In this document: positions 1-10,815 of the stretch, one piece after another | Numbering within the stretch: position 1 is the stretch's first letter | How the letters are laid out: every line of letters begins with the position of its first letter | NCBI GenBank assembly: GCA_022376925.1 | Contig: JAIOJX010000032.1 | Coordinates: 115,917,979 to 115,981,978, forward strand | DNA length: 64,000 nt | Direction: 5' to 3' | Source of the DNA: Tragulus kanchil | Taxonomy: Eukaryota; Chordata; Mammalia; Artiodactyla; Tragulidae | Program-made: the position numbers and the translations under genes | The notes under the pieces: generated by a model | What the model was told of the DNA's origin: nothing | What the model saw: the letters and a program-made list of their open reading frames with translations, nothing else | Database searches by the model: none

Positions 1-652
1 TCCAAGGAAGAAACGTCAATGGACAACCAGCACGTGAAAAGATGTTCAACATCTTTCGTCATTAGGAAAATCCAAATCAAAATCACAATGAGGGGCTTCC
101 CTGGTGGTCCAGTGGATAAGGACACCACCTTGCAGTGCAAGGGGCACCGGTTCGATTCCTGGCCTGGGAAGATCCCATGTGCCGCGGAGCGGCTAGACCC
201 GTGTGTCCAATTACTGAGCCAGAGCTCTGGAGCGCATCTGCCCAGAGCCGGTGCTCTGCGACAACAGAGGCCACTGTGATGGGAGGCCCACATGGGCCAA
301 AGAGCAAAGATGGATGAAAATGGATAAATGAAAGACCAACAGAAGTGGTCCGCCTGTCCCCCTCCCTCCCCAACCCGCTCCCCCCAAAATAAATAAATAA
401 ATATTAAAAAAAAAAGTCACAATGAGGCACCACTCCTCCACACCCACTAGGACGGTGTTATATATACATAAAAAGGACAACGAGTATGGGCAAACATAGG
501 GAGACATTGGAACGCATACATTGCCGGTGGAAATGTAAAATGATTCAATTGCTGTGGAAAACAATTTGGGAGTTCCTTAAAAGGTACCATTCCATGGCAA
601 TTTTGCTTCTAGGTATACACCCCAAAGAACTACAAATAGGTACTCAAATACA
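1..652 (+). mobile_element. L1 LINE 3' region, left copy, interrupted by a SINE
   Basis: Sequence typical of the end of L1 ORF2 and the start of the 3' UTR (caccagcacgtgaaaagatg-like, then the ggtatacaccccaaagaa-like stretch). It is split by the SINE at 94-416. Confidence 0.75.
94..416 (+). mobile_element. tRNA-derived SINE, long CpG-rich family (left copy)
   Basis: A tRNA-Glu-like head (cttccctggtggtccagtgg, B box ggttcgattcc) and a body containing gcgcatctgcccagagccgg, ending in AAATAAATAAAT and A-rich sequence. Target-site duplication tcacaatgag occurs at 83-92 and 417-426. Confidence 0.9.
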
Positions 653-1193
653 GTCACGTCAGTCACTAGTAGCGATTGCCGGCAGTTATCACTGTCACCA
701 CATCCGCTGCGCCAAAGTCTAGGACGGCAGGGCTCGGTTTCTTTGTCACTGTATACACCGAGCTCAGCCTAGTGACTGTTCTTGTTGAACAAGTAAATAA
801 CTGAATGAAAAATTTAAGTTATTTGAAAGTAAGCCAATGAAGTACATTATCAAAAAAGTGAAAAGATGACAATGGAACGGGAGAAACCATTCTAGTATCC
901 AGGATATATAAAGCTCCCTTACAATTCAACAACAAAAAGCCAAACAACACAATTTTTAAAACAAGTACAGTGAAGCCCCTTCACTGTTCACCTTAAACTA
1001 TCACAAAATTCTTAATTGGCTATACCCCAATATAAAATGTTGTTGGTGTTAAAAAAATAAAAATTAAAAAAACAGAGCATAGGACTTGAATAGATATTTC
1101 TCCAAGGAAGAAACGTCAATGGACAACCAGCACGTGAAAAGATGTTCAACATCTTTCGTCATTAGGAAAATCCAAATCAAAATCACAATGAGG

Positions 1194-1516
1194 GGCTTCC
1201 CTGGTGGTCCAGTGGATAAGGACACCACCTTGCAGTGCAAGGGGCACCGGTTCGATTCCTGGCCTGGGAAGATCCCATGTGCCGCGGAGCGGCTGGACCT
1301 ATGTGTCCAATTACTGAGCCAGAGCTCTGGAGCGCATCTGCCCAGAGCCGGTGCTCTGCGACAACAGAGGCCACTGTGATGGGAGGCCCACATGGGCCAA
1401 AGAGCAAAGATGGATGAAAATGGATAAATGAAAGACCAACAGAAGTGGTCCGCCTGTCCCCCTCCCTCCCCAACCCGCTCCCCCCAAAATAAATAAATAA
1501 ATATTAAAAAAAAAAG
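1194..1516 (+). mobile_element. tRNA-derived SINE, long CpG-rich family (right copy)
   Basis: Same insertion as 94-416, repeated by the tandem duplication, with the same target-site duplication. It differs at three clustered positions. Confidence 0.9.
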
Positions 1517-1899
1517 TCACAATGAGGCACCACTCCTCCACACCCACTAGGACGGTGTTATATATACATAAAAAGGACAACGAGTATGGGCAAACATAGG
1601 GAGACATTGGAACGCATACATTGCCGGTGGAAATGTAAAATGATTCAATTGCTGTGGAAAACAATTTGGGAGTTCCTTAAAAGGTACCATTCCATGGCAA
1701 TTTTGCTTCTAGGTATACACCCCAAAGAACTACAAATAGGTACTCAAATACATGGGCATATATGTTCACAGCAGTACTAGTCACAATAGCCAAAAGGTGG
1801 AAACAGCCCAGATGTCCACAAGCAGTTGAATGAAGAGACAATTGTGGTATGTATCCATACAATGGAATATTATTCATCCATAGAAGAGAACAAAGTACT

Positions 1900-2022
1900 G
1901 GGATTCCCTGATGGTTCAGTGGTTAGAACTTGGCACTTTCAACCCCTGGGTTCAGTCCCTGGTGAGGAGAACTAAGATCCTGCAGGCCATGAGTCACAGT
2001 CAAAAAGAAAAAAAAAAACAAT
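1900..2022 (+). mobile_element. Short tRNA-derived SINE
   Basis: A gggattccctgatggttcag head with an A-rich tail, inserted in L1; flanking repeat aagtactg on both sides. Confidence 0.75.
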
Positions 2023-2325
2023 GAAGTACTGATACATTCTGCCACATAGATGAACTTTGAAAACAGTACCCTAAGCAAAAGAAGCCTGATACAAAAGTTC
2101 ACATATTGTATGATTCCATTTATATGAAATATCCAGAATAGGTGAAGCTATAGAGATAAGATTGGTGATTTCCAGGGACTGGTGGAGGGATGGTGGGGAA
2201 ATGTTTAATGGTAGAGAGTTTGAGGGTAACAAGAACATTTTAGAGCTAGATAGACATGGTGGTTACATAGCACTGTGAATGATACTAAATGCCACTGAAT
2301 TGTTTATTTTTTAAAAATTTATTTG

Positions 2326-2654
2326 GGGGCTTCCCCTGGTGGTCCAGTGGGTAAGGACACCGCCTTGCAGTGCAAGGGACTCCGGTTCGAGCCCTGGCCT
2401 GGGAAGATCCCATGTGCCGCAGAGCGGCTGGACTGATGTGTAAAATTACCGAGCCAGAGCCCTGGAGCGCATGCGCCCAGAGCCGGCGCTCTGCAACGAC
2501 AGACGCCACCGCGATGGGAGGCCCACAGGAGCCAAAAGAACAAAGACGGATGAACATAGAGAAACGAAAGACTAATAGAAGTGGCCCGCCTGCTCCCCTC
2601 CCTCCCTAACCCGACCCCCACCCAAAATAAATAAATAAATAAATCTTAAAAAAA
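2326..2654 (+). mobile_element. tRNA-derived SINE, long CpG-rich family
   Basis: Full-length member with the cgcatgcgcccagagccggc body and AAAT-repeat tail. Flanked by the direct repeat aaatttatttgg (about 2315-2326 and 2656-2666). Confidence 0.9.
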
Positions 2655-2830
2655 AAATTTATTTGGCTGCAGCAGGTCTTAGCTGTGGTATACAGGATCT
2701 TCAGTCCTCCTTGAGGCATGCAGGCTTTAGCTGCAGCACGTGGGATCTAGTCCCTGATCAGGGATCAAATGTGGCCCCCTGCATTGGTGGCTTGGAGCCT
2801 TAGCCACTGGACTTACAGGGAAGTCTCTAA
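2655..2830 (-). mobile_element. tRNA-derived SINE
   Basis: Reverse-strand head (ccactggacttacagggaag at the right end) and body gtgggatctagtccctgatc. Confidence 0.8.
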
Positions 2831-2924
2831 GTTGCTTATTTTTTTAATTGATAATTTATGTCACTAAAGAAAGCCACATTGAATTTGTTACAATTTGTTA
2901 CAATTTGCTTCTGTTTTATGTTTT

Positions 2925-3018
2925 GTTTCTTTTTGGTTGAGAGGCTTAGATCAGGGATGGAATGTGCAACTGCTGCATTGGAAGGAAGATTCTGCATTGG
3001 ACCACCAGGGTAGTCCCT
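2925..3018 (-). mobile_element. tRNA-derived SINE fragment
   Basis: Ends in ggaccaccagggtagtccct. It straddles the left edge of duplicate pair 2; the partial repeat is at about 4015-4092. Confidence 0.7.
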
Positions 3019-3080
3019 GAATTGTTTAAGATGGTTAATTTTATGTTTTGTGAATCTCACCTCAATTTAAAAACTGTTTT
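3018..3080 (+). mobile_element. L1 3' terminal fragment
   Basis: The motif ttaattttatgttttgtgaa with tcacctcaatttaaaa resembles the 3' end of an L1M-type element and probably completes the element interrupted at 2326. Its second copy follows the junction, near 4092-4150. Confidence 0.55.
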
Positions 3081-3081
3081 C

Positions 3082-3600
3082 ATGAAGAATAAAAGAAGTA
3101 AACCAGCTGTGATCAATGTCTAAGTCAATTATCCTTCTTAGTATTAGGAATCTACGTAACTTCATAGAACCAAGAACTTCAAGAAAATTAACAGTGGTGT
3201 TCTTGCCCATTGCCAGTCTCTTCAGGTCTCTGGAGGACAGGAGAAGAGATATCACACATTTGAAGACTTTCCGTGTCTGTTCTGTTTGGTCAGGTAGGGC
3301 CACTGTTTCCAACGCTAACATGTCTAGAGGATCCACTGTGTCAGCGAATGCAGTTTGTTCAACCATTAGTCCTGCTGTTTTATTTCATGGCTGATAAGCC
3401 ACACTGCTGACTTCACTATAGGAAACATGATCATTTTAACAGCAGGTCAAGTTAATCATAGAGTCTAGGTCAATTAGAAAAAAATTTATTCTCTATGTGA
3501 CTATTTTTGCAAATTTAGCAAAACTTTCCTTTTTACCATAACCTTGCTTCTTATTCCTATTTGTTAAAGTTTTAGCAATTTTTATCAGACAGTCCAGTGG
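3082..3600. other. Unrecognised sequence with modest open frames on both strands
   Basis: No repeat family or gene recognised. A 99-codon minus frame (3067-3366) and a 92-codon plus frame overlap. The second copy (4150-4680) has a one-base loss that breaks both. I do not call a gene. Confidence 0.4.
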
Positions 3601-3619
3601 TTTTAAAATACATCCACAA

Positions 3620-3755
3620 AGGGGATGGTAGTGGTTCTCTAGTGGGTCCGTGGTTAAGATTCCACCCTTCCAATGCAGGGAGCAGGGGGGTTTAATCTCT
3701 GCAGGAACTAAGATCCTGCATACTGCAAAGTTGGGACACATACATACACAAATGT
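3620..3755 (+). mobile_element. Short tRNA-derived SINE (left copy)
   Basis: Diverged head gttctctagtgggtccgtgg and body aactaagatcctgcatactg. Confidence 0.65.
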
Positions 3756-3781
3756 CCACAAAGTTTTTAGTGTGTTTCCTT

Positions 3782-4018
3782 TCAAGAGGTGGAGCCCAAT
3801 TCTCTTCTCCCCTTGAGTGTGGGCTCAACTTAGTGATTGGCTTCCAATAGAGAGTGAAACAGAAGTAACATGTGCGACTTTCGAGATTAAATTATAAAAG
3901 ATGTTGGGGCCTCCTCTTTGCTGTCTCTTGGATCCCTCGCTCCAGGAAAAGCCAGCTGACATATTGTCAGAACACTCAAGCAGTCCTGTAGTGAGGTCTG
4001 TGTGGTGAAGAATGGAGG
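3782..4018 (+). mobile_element. MLT1-type LTR, truncated left copy
   Basis: Same sequence as the left half of 4855-5350, cut off at the duplication junction. Confidence 0.7.
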
Positions 4019-4692
4019 CTTAGATCAGGGATGGAATGTGCAACTGCTGCATTGGAAGGAAGATTCTGCATTGGACCACCAGGGTAGTCCCTGAATTGTT
4101 TAAGATGGTTAATTTTATGTTTTGTGAATCTCACCTCAATTTAAAAACTGTTTTCATGAAGAATAAAAGAAGTAAACCAGCTGTGATCAATGTCTAAGTC
4201 AATTATCCTTCTTAGTATTAGGAATCTCGTAACTTCATAGAACCAAGAACTTCAAGAAAATTAACAGTGGTGTTCTTGCCCATTGCCAGTCTCTTCAGGT
4301 CTCTGGAGGACAGGAGAAGAGATATCACACATTTGAAGACTTTCCGTGTCTGTTCTGTTTGGTCAGGTAGGGCCACTGTTTCCAACGCTAACATGTCTAG
4401 AGGATCCACTGTGTCAGCGAATGCAGTTTGTTCAACCATTAGTCCTGCTGTTTTATTTCATGGCTGATAAGCCACACTGCTGACTTCACTATAGGAAACA
4501 TGATCATTTTAACAGCAGGTCAAGTTAATCATAGAGTCTAGGTCAATTAGAAAAAAATTTATTCTCTATGTGACTATTTTTGCAAATTTAGCAAAACTTT
4601 CCTTTTTACCATAACCTTGCTTCTTATTCCTATTTGTTAAAGTTTTAGCAATTTTTATCAGACAGTCCAGTGGTTTTAAAATACATCCACAA

Positions 4693-4828
4693 AGGGGATG
4701 GTAGTGGTTCTCTAGTGGGTCCGTGGTTAAGATTCCACCCTTCCAATGCAGGGAGCAGGGGGGTTTAATCTCTGCAGGAACTAAGATCCTGCATACTGCA
4801 AAGTTGGGACACATACATACACAAATGT
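4693..4828 (+). mobile_element. Short tRNA-derived SINE (right copy)
   Basis: Repeat of 3620-3755 within duplicate pair 2. Confidence 0.65.
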
Positions 4829-4854
4829 CCACAAAGTTTTTAGTGTGTTTCCTT

Positions 4855-5350
4855 TCAAGAGGTGGAGCCCAATTCTCTTCTCCCCTTGAGTGTGGGCTCA
4901 ACTTAGTGATTGGCTTCCAATAGAGAGAGTGAAACAGAAGTAACATGTGCGACTTTCGAGATTAAATTATAAAAGATGTTGGGGCCTCCTCTTTGCTGTC
5001 TCTTGGATCCCTCGCTCCAGGAAAAGCCAGCTGACATATTGTCAGAACACTCAAGCAGTCCTGTAGTGAGGTCTGTGTGGTGAAGAATGGAGGCTTCCTG
5101 ACGACAGCCAGCACTGGCTTGCCAGGTGAGTAAGTGAGTCACCCTGGAAGTGGGTCCTCCAGGCCTGGTGACACCTTCGAACGGCCCCAGCTGACCGCCT
5201 GACTCAACTGTATGACACACTCTGAGCCGGAACCACTTGGTTAAGCTGCTCCCAGATTCCTGACCCACAGAAACTGGGAGATAATAAATGTTTATCTTTT
5301 TTTTAACTACTGGATTTTAGAGTAATTTATTATATAGCAACAGGTAATGA
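4855..5350 (+). mobile_element. MLT1-type solo LTR (ERVL-MaLR)
   Basis: Features of this old mammalian LTR class: gtggagcccaattctcttct, cttggatccctcgctccagg, and the terminal cacagaaactgggagataat with an AATAAA signal and aatttattatatagcaacag. It is a non-coding relic. Confidence 0.75.
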
Positions 5351-5764
5351 ATATAGATGGACTGATTTAACAGCTTTTGTGGATTTCTGCAAAGTGTGAA
5401 TATAATGTCTTTCATGTTGCCTCATGACAGCACTTTAAGCAATCTTCCTTTGTCTCTGTCCAAGTTCTCTGTGGCTGCAGCGGCAGGGAGTAGGGGCAAG
5501 GTGGTGGTGGGAACTGATGAGGAGCTAATGTGCTGGAGCTCACCAGGTGAATATGGCTTAGAAGGCCCATCCTTGAGAGAAGAGGGGATGTGAGAGGGTT
5601 GGGCAGAGAAAGGGAGAGCAAGCGCCAGAGAATGGGGCCAGAGAAGGGCAGACAGTGGGTCCTGAGGGGCAGAGAGAGGTTGAGAGCCCTGAAAACTCGG
5701 TAGGTTCGGCTTGTTCCAACTTCTTAGGCCTTACCAATGCAGCCAAGAGGAGCTGATGTACACT
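5351..5764. other. No feature seen
   Basis: Moderately GC-rich sequence, purine-rich from about 5560 to 5690. No gene or repeat recognised. Confidence 0.4.
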
Positions 5765-5949
5765 TTTGACTTCTTTTTTATTTTTTGACTGCCCTGGCTC
5801 TTCATTGTGGTGCTCAGGATTCTCTTTTGGGGCACTTGGGATTAGTTGTCCTATAGCCTGTGGGGTCTTCGTTCCCTGACCAGGGATCGAACCTGCGTCC
5901 CCTGTATTGGAAGGCAGATTCTTAACCACTGGATCACCAGGGAAGTCCT
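5765..5949 (-). mobile_element. tRNA-derived SINE
   Basis: Reverse head ggatcaccagggaagtcctt at the right end and B box region gaccagggatcgaacctgcg. Confidence 0.85.
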
Positions 5950-6904
5950 TACACTTTAAACATTTTAAATATCTAAAGGAAACATACTTTCAATAAATTG
6001 GTGATTGGTGAATTGGGCACTCAGTAAATTCGTCGTTTGGCCTATTAATTTTGAGGTAAGCTACATTTGGCAAATTAATTTACAATGACTGGTCAGTTTC
6101 TTATTAAGTCATACATAGTAATTTTTATGATCCCAAGACAATAATTTATTTGTAACAGATACTAATATATTTACACACGCACATCTATTTCAGATGCCCA
6201 ACAGAATGAATTTCTCCTTCCAAAAAAGTCTGTGACTTTGACATTTCTCTTCGCCAGGGAGGGAGACCAGAGAGTGATGATTAAGTCCCCGTCTGCCACT
6301 AATTCCTGGAAGAGCAATCCTCCCTGGGAGGAAACTGCCATTTTTCACTTCACAGCCATTATAAATGGAGATAAATTCCAGGCAGGACCACTTTGGAGAA
6401 GTCCTCCCTTAATTTTAATTTTGACTCTTCTAGGTTGAATGGGGTCATCATTAAAAGAAATTCTAAAATCTTAATTCTATGGGGGGAAAAAAAAAAACCA
6501 TCCTCAGAAATTAGCGAGAACACTTTTCCTGGTTATTTCTACACGGAAATGAAGAACAGACGAGAAAGGACAATCAGAATCTCCTCCAGTGGGGACCAGA
6601 AAGCATGACTTGGTCCCAGGTTTCCCCTTCCCCTCTTTGTAAGAACCTGGAAGGGCAGGCATTCCCCATGAGCTTCACCATGGGGCTTCCTGACCTACAC
6701 CGCCTCCAGGGGCCCCTGCCTGGGTGAGCATGGTGTGGGGAGATGTAATGTTACGAAATCCAGCTCAGCCAGTATTTCAGGAAACTGCATGAAACTATTG
6801 AGAAAAGGGAGAAAAAGGGAGAAAGACAAGCTCATCTCATCTCAACACAGAGCCGCCACCACACGTGTATCTCAGCGGCCACATGTACCACTGCAGTTTT
6901 TTTA
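5950..6904. other. Non-repeat sequence, no gene seen
   Basis: AT-rich stretch to about 6200, then mixed sequence that looks unique. The 6190-6600 portion lacks obvious repeats and may be conserved non-coding DNA. Confidence 0.4.
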
Positions 6905-7158
6905 AAACTTGGTCATAAAATTATTGATCCCCCTCCCATCAAGAGGTGGAAGCAACCTGCTTCCCTTGACTTTGGCAGGAAGTGACGCCATGTGACTTAT
7001 GAAGCTAGGTCAAGAAATGCTATGCAGCTTCCGTCTAGATTGTCTTTGGAAGCTTCCCCAGGCTGTCCCCTCTCGGACCCTGGCCACTGAGCTTAGAGAA
7101 GCCTAAGCCACAGGGAGAGACCACCTGGAGGTATGCCTCAGGGGACAGGCCCAGTTCT
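6905..7158 (+). mobile_element. MLT1-like LTR fragment
   Basis: Motifs such as gacgccatgtgacttatgaa, gcttccgtctagattg and cctaagccacagggagagac resemble an older MLT1 subfamily. Interrupted by the SINE at 7159. Confidence 0.55.
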
Positions 7159-7520
7159 TTTTTTTCTTTTTAAATTGTTCTACTTTATCCATACATCTTT
7201 TTTTTTTTAAAGATTTACTTATTTATTTTGGGCGGGGGTCGGGTTGGGGAGGGAGGGGAGTGGGCGGGCCACTTCTATTGGTCTTTCTCTATTTTCATCC
7301 GTCTTTGTTTTTTGGCTCCTGTGGGCCTCCCATCGTGGTGGCGTCTGTCTTCGCAGAGCGCCGGCTCTGGGCGCATGCGCGCCAGAGCTCCGGCTCGGTA
7401 ATTGGACACATCGGTCCAGCCGCTCCGCGGCACGTGGGATCTTCCCAGGCCAGGGATCGAACCGGCGCCCCTTGCACTGCAAGGCGGTGTCCTTACCCAC
7501 TGGACCACCAGGGGAAGCCC
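7159..7520 (-). mobile_element. tRNA-derived SINE, long CpG-rich family
   Basis: Reverse orientation, full length, with the CpG-rich body at 7300-7400 and head ggaccaccaggggaagcccc. Direct repeat caggcccagttct at 7146-7158 and 7521-7533. Confidence 0.92.
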
Positions 7521-7698
7521 CAGGCCCAGTTCTGAGTTCCACCTTCAAGACCCAGAAGATCCTAGTCTGCTTATGCTGCTCAAGGCTGGGACTTGGGCAA
7601 GGCCAGTTAGGAACTTGCCTCTGTTGCAAAATTTAAGGGAGGGGCCAAAGTCCAGTAACCAAGATAGATACTTTTGAATGGAATTAAAAAATTAATGC

Positions 7699-7955
7699 AG
7701 GGGATTTCCCTGGTGGTCCCCTGGTTGAGAATCTGCCTCCCAATGCAGGGTATGAGGGTATGATCCCTGATCAGAGAATTAAGATTCCACAAAGCCATGG
7801 AACAACTAAGCCCTCAGGCTGCCACTAGAGAGGCCACATGCCACACCTACTAAGCCCCTGTGCTCTAGATCCCGTGTTCTGGAACAAGAGAAGCCACCAT
7901 GATAAACTCTGAATGCTGCAACAAAGACTTAGTGCAGCCAAAAAAAACCACACAA
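7699..7955 (+). mobile_element. tRNA-derived SINE (CHR-2-like)
   Basis: A tttccctggtggtcccctgg head, then gccacc-rich repeats (aagagaagccaccatgataa) and a poly-A tail. Confidence 0.85.
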
Positions 7956-8021
7956 AAAAACAGCAAAATAATTTATGATGAATAATCTATGAAAATGTTA
8001 CATAAAAACAGGATCAGTAAA

Positions 8022-8318
8022 GACTTCCCTGGTGGTACAGTGGATGAGAATTCACCTGCCAATGCAGGGGAGGCAAGTTCAATTCCTGGTTTTGGAAGAT
8101 TCCACATACCGCAGAGCAACTAAGCCCGTAAGCCACAACTGAGCCCATGCTCTGGAGCCTACCAGCCAAGAGTCTGTGTGCTGAGAGCCTGTGCTCCACA
8201 ACAAGTTAAGTCACTGCAATGAGAAGCCCATGCACTGCAACAAAGAGTGGACTCCAGCTCACTGCAACTAGAGAAAGCCTGCATGCCGCAACAAAGACCT
8301 ATAGCAACCACAAATCAA
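8022..8318 (+). mobile_element. tRNA-derived SINE (CHR-2-like), full length
   Basis: A gacttccctggtggtacagt head, body gcaactaagcccgtaagcca, and end cactgcaactagagaaagcc. Confidence 0.9.
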
Positions 8319-8329
8319 AACAAACATAC

Positions 8330-8785
8330 ACAGTAAGAGTGCCATATGGAGCCGTACTGGAGCCTGAGACAAAAGGAAAAACCAGTAACAGTGATGTTCA
8401 CGAGCCTCATTCTAGTTCCTGCTGTGGGCCCAGTTGTCTTCCAGCTGAGGCCCCGGATATCACGGAGCAAAGGTAACCTGTCTCTTCTGCATCATGTTCA
8501 AATTCCCGACCTACAAAATATGTGAAAATAACACAATGATAGCTTTATGACACTAAAATTGGGATGGCTTGTAGGTGACCAGAACACCCATCCTCTGCTT
8601 GAGGGTCTTATCATTTCCTACCTTCCTTCTCTGAACCCTGTGCCTTGGCCCTAAGTACTCTCAGAAAGAGTTGCTTAAGACACACAGCCTCCACGTAGCC
8701 ATCTTGGTTGAAAAAATTAGGTATTTCAAATTCTATTTCCAATATGACATCTGCAGTACAAATTAGGGTACACACACTTCAGTCA
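8330..8785. other. No feature seen
   Basis: Mixed sequence without recognisable gene or repeat. Confidence 0.35.
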
Positions 8786-9360
8786 TCTTAATTTATTTAA
8801 TTCAACAAATATTTAAGAGCCTATTTTGCCAGGACCCCTTAGGTGTTAGGGATGCAGAGAAGATAAACAGAGAAAGTCTCAGCTCTTATGGAACTGACTT
8901 TTAACAGAGGATGGACAATAAACAAATAAATAAGTTCATTTCCGGAGGAGATAAGTGCTGTGATGTGATATGAGGGAGGGAAACCTAGGCGGACAGTGGG
9001 AAGGAATGGGGAAGTTTAGAGAGAGTGATTGGAAGACACCTCAGAGGGAGTATCTGAGAAGTTGACCATCAATTCTAGAGCTTCGCAAGCCATGGCAGAT
9101 GTACAGATTCAGTCCAGGTGCAATGGGAAGCTAAGGAGTGATGTTGCCTAGATTGTTTTTAAAATGATCATTTTGGTTGCAGTGGGGGATTGGATTACAG
9201 GGGCCAGAATGGAAGCAGAAAGATAAATTAGGACAGAGGTTGGTGGGTTAGCCTAGGTGATCACAGTGGGTGATCACCTAGTGGGGAGAAGGTAGGGGCA
9301 GGCAGAGCCTCAGGGACTTGCCGAGGATGGAATGGGTGGGAAGTGAGGGAAAGCAGGTCA
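8786..9360 (-). mobile_element. L2 LINE 3' region
   Basis: Reverse complement of the L2 3' end: ttcaacaaatatttaagagc, gacaataaacaaataaataa, gataagtgctgtgatg and gaaagcaggtca-like positions. Confidence 0.65.
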
Positions 9361-9468
9361 TTTACTATCAGTCCTACACTTTTGACTTGAGCAATTGGGT
9401 TGGGAGTGGTACCTTTTACTGAAAATAGGAGAAAGAATAAGTTTGGAGAAGAAAATGAGATAGGAGGA

Positions 9469-9655
9469 GGACTTCCCTGTAGTTCAGTGGCTACGACACC
9501 ATGCTCCCAATGCAGGGCGTCCGGGTTTGATCCCTGGTCAGGGAACTAGATCCCACATGCAGCAGCTAAGAGTTCACACTGTGCTATGAAGATTCAAGAT
9601 GCTGTGTGCTGCAACTATGACCTGGTGCAACCAAATAAATACTAATTAAAAAAAA
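9469..9655 (+). mobile_element. tRNA-derived SINE
   Basis: Head gacttccctgtagttcagtg. Flanked by a perfect direct repeat of about 20 bases (agaagaaaatgagataggag) at 9447-9468 and 9656-9676, a clear retrotransposition mark. Confidence 0.9.
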
Positions 9656-9829
9656 GAAGAAAATGAGATAGGAGGGAAGGGGACAGGGCACAACTGTTAA
9701 AGAATGACACAGTCGTTGTGAAAAACAGGATACTGGTTAGATTCTACTAGGCCCAAGGTGGTGGAAGAGTCAGCTTCCAGTAGACTTTGGGCTTCACTAT
9801 ACACTCATTGTAAGACGTCTGCGTATGCC

Positions 9830-10165
9830 AGATGATACACCCACAGGCGCCATGATAGTTCCAAGGTTGACCCTAAAAGGTCAAAAAGTGTGCATGGGTG
9901 TGGCCCAATTCCTAGGAATCCTCATTCCTTTCTCCAAAGAAAATAATATTCCCACTTATTAGCCTATGAAATTACCCAGCCCATAAAAACTAACCAACGT
10001 CACACCCCAGGGACGCTCAAACTTTCTGAGTCTGATGGCATTCTGCCTATGGAATGCAAATCTCTGCTTTCGCTTTACTTTGACTCTGTCTTGAATTCTT
10101 TCCTGGGAGAAGCCAAGGACCCTCACTTGGTGGCCTGTTTTAGGGATTCACTGGAGACTTAGGAT
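9830..10165 (+). mobile_element. Possible LTR-like fragment
   Basis: The stretch cccataaaaactaacc followed by ttgaattctttcctgggaga resembles R-U5 sequence of an endogenous retroviral LTR. The family is not identified and nothing coding is attached. Confidence 0.3.
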
Positions 10166-10344
10166 ATGATCATTCCCTGTGTTCCCATTCTCCTACAACA
10201 AAACTCAAGAGCTCTGTTTTGGCTATACATGTCAGATGTCTATTAGATGTTCATGGAGATTTCAGGGAAGAGATCAAGACCAGAGATACAGACTTGGTAG
10301 CTGAATATATAACATACACATGTGGTGTGTAAAGCCATGGGACT

Positions 10345-10815
10345 AGGCAAAATGACTTTGCTGACCAGGCTCCATATAGTCAAAGCTATGGTTTTTCCAA
10401 TGGTCATGTATGGATATGAGAGTTGGACCATAAAGAAGGCTGATTGCTGAAGAACTGATGCCTTTGAGCTGTGGTGTTGGAGAAGACTCTTGAGAGTCCC
10501 TTGGATTGCAAGGAGATTAAACCAGTCAGTCCTAAAGGAAATCAACCCTGAATATTCATTGGAAGGACTGATATTGAAGCTGCAGCTCCAATACTTTGGC
10601 CACCTAAGTGCAAAAACCTGACTCACTGGAAAAGCTCCCAATGCTGGAAAGATTGCAAGCGAAAAAGGGGAAGGGGGTGACAGAGGGTGAGATGGTTGGA
10701 GGGCATTACTGAATCAATGGACATGAGTTTGAGGAAGCTCCAGGAGATGGTGAAGGACGAGGAAGCTGGGGTCCTAAAGAGTCAGACATGACTGAACGAT
10801 TGAACAGCAACAGGC
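10345..10815 (+). mobile_element. BovB (RTE) LINE 3' end
   Basis: Matches the ruminant BovB reverse transcriptase tail: gtttttccaatggtcatgta, gtgttggagaagactcttga, actttggccacct, and the terminal gactgaacgattgaacagca. Numerous stops show it is dead. This is a good ruminant marker. Confidence 0.9.

Larger units (their letters stand above)
1..1752. repeat. Tandem duplicate pair 1 (junction about 653)
   Basis: Bases 1-652 recur at 1101-1752 (offset 1100), so the left unit begins before the window. The copies share the same nested SINE and target-site duplication, so doubling came after that insertion. Three substitutions are clustered near 195-201 versus 1295-1301; otherwise I saw no differences. 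Confidence 0.95.
820..2325 (+). mobile_element. L1 LINE 3' region with nested insertions
   Basis: Old L1 sequence runs from the gaacgggagaaa-like motif near 877, through tagatatttctccaaggaag at 1091, to a 3' UTR-like stretch at 2023-2310. It is interrupted by an L1 3'-tail fragment (about 965-1070) and SINEs at 1194 and 1900. Confidence 0.7.
2945..5094. repeat. Tandem duplicate pair 2 (junction about 4019)
   Basis: 2945-4018 is repeated at 4019-5094 (offset about 1074) with microhomology gaggct at the junction. Differences are a one-base loss (ctacg/ctcg near 3165 versus 4228) and a two-base AG gain at about 4925. The left copy of an MLT1 LTR is cut by the junction and the right copy is whole. 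Confidence 0.95.

Noticed and set aside
7244..7636. 130-codon plus frame and its overlapping minus frames
   Set aside because: Contained in a SINE; similar frames recur at every copy of that SINE family.
9830..10165. Complete endogenous retrovirus next to the LTR-like fragment
   Set aside because: No gag, pol or env-like sequence and no second LTR flank it; the fragment call itself is weak.
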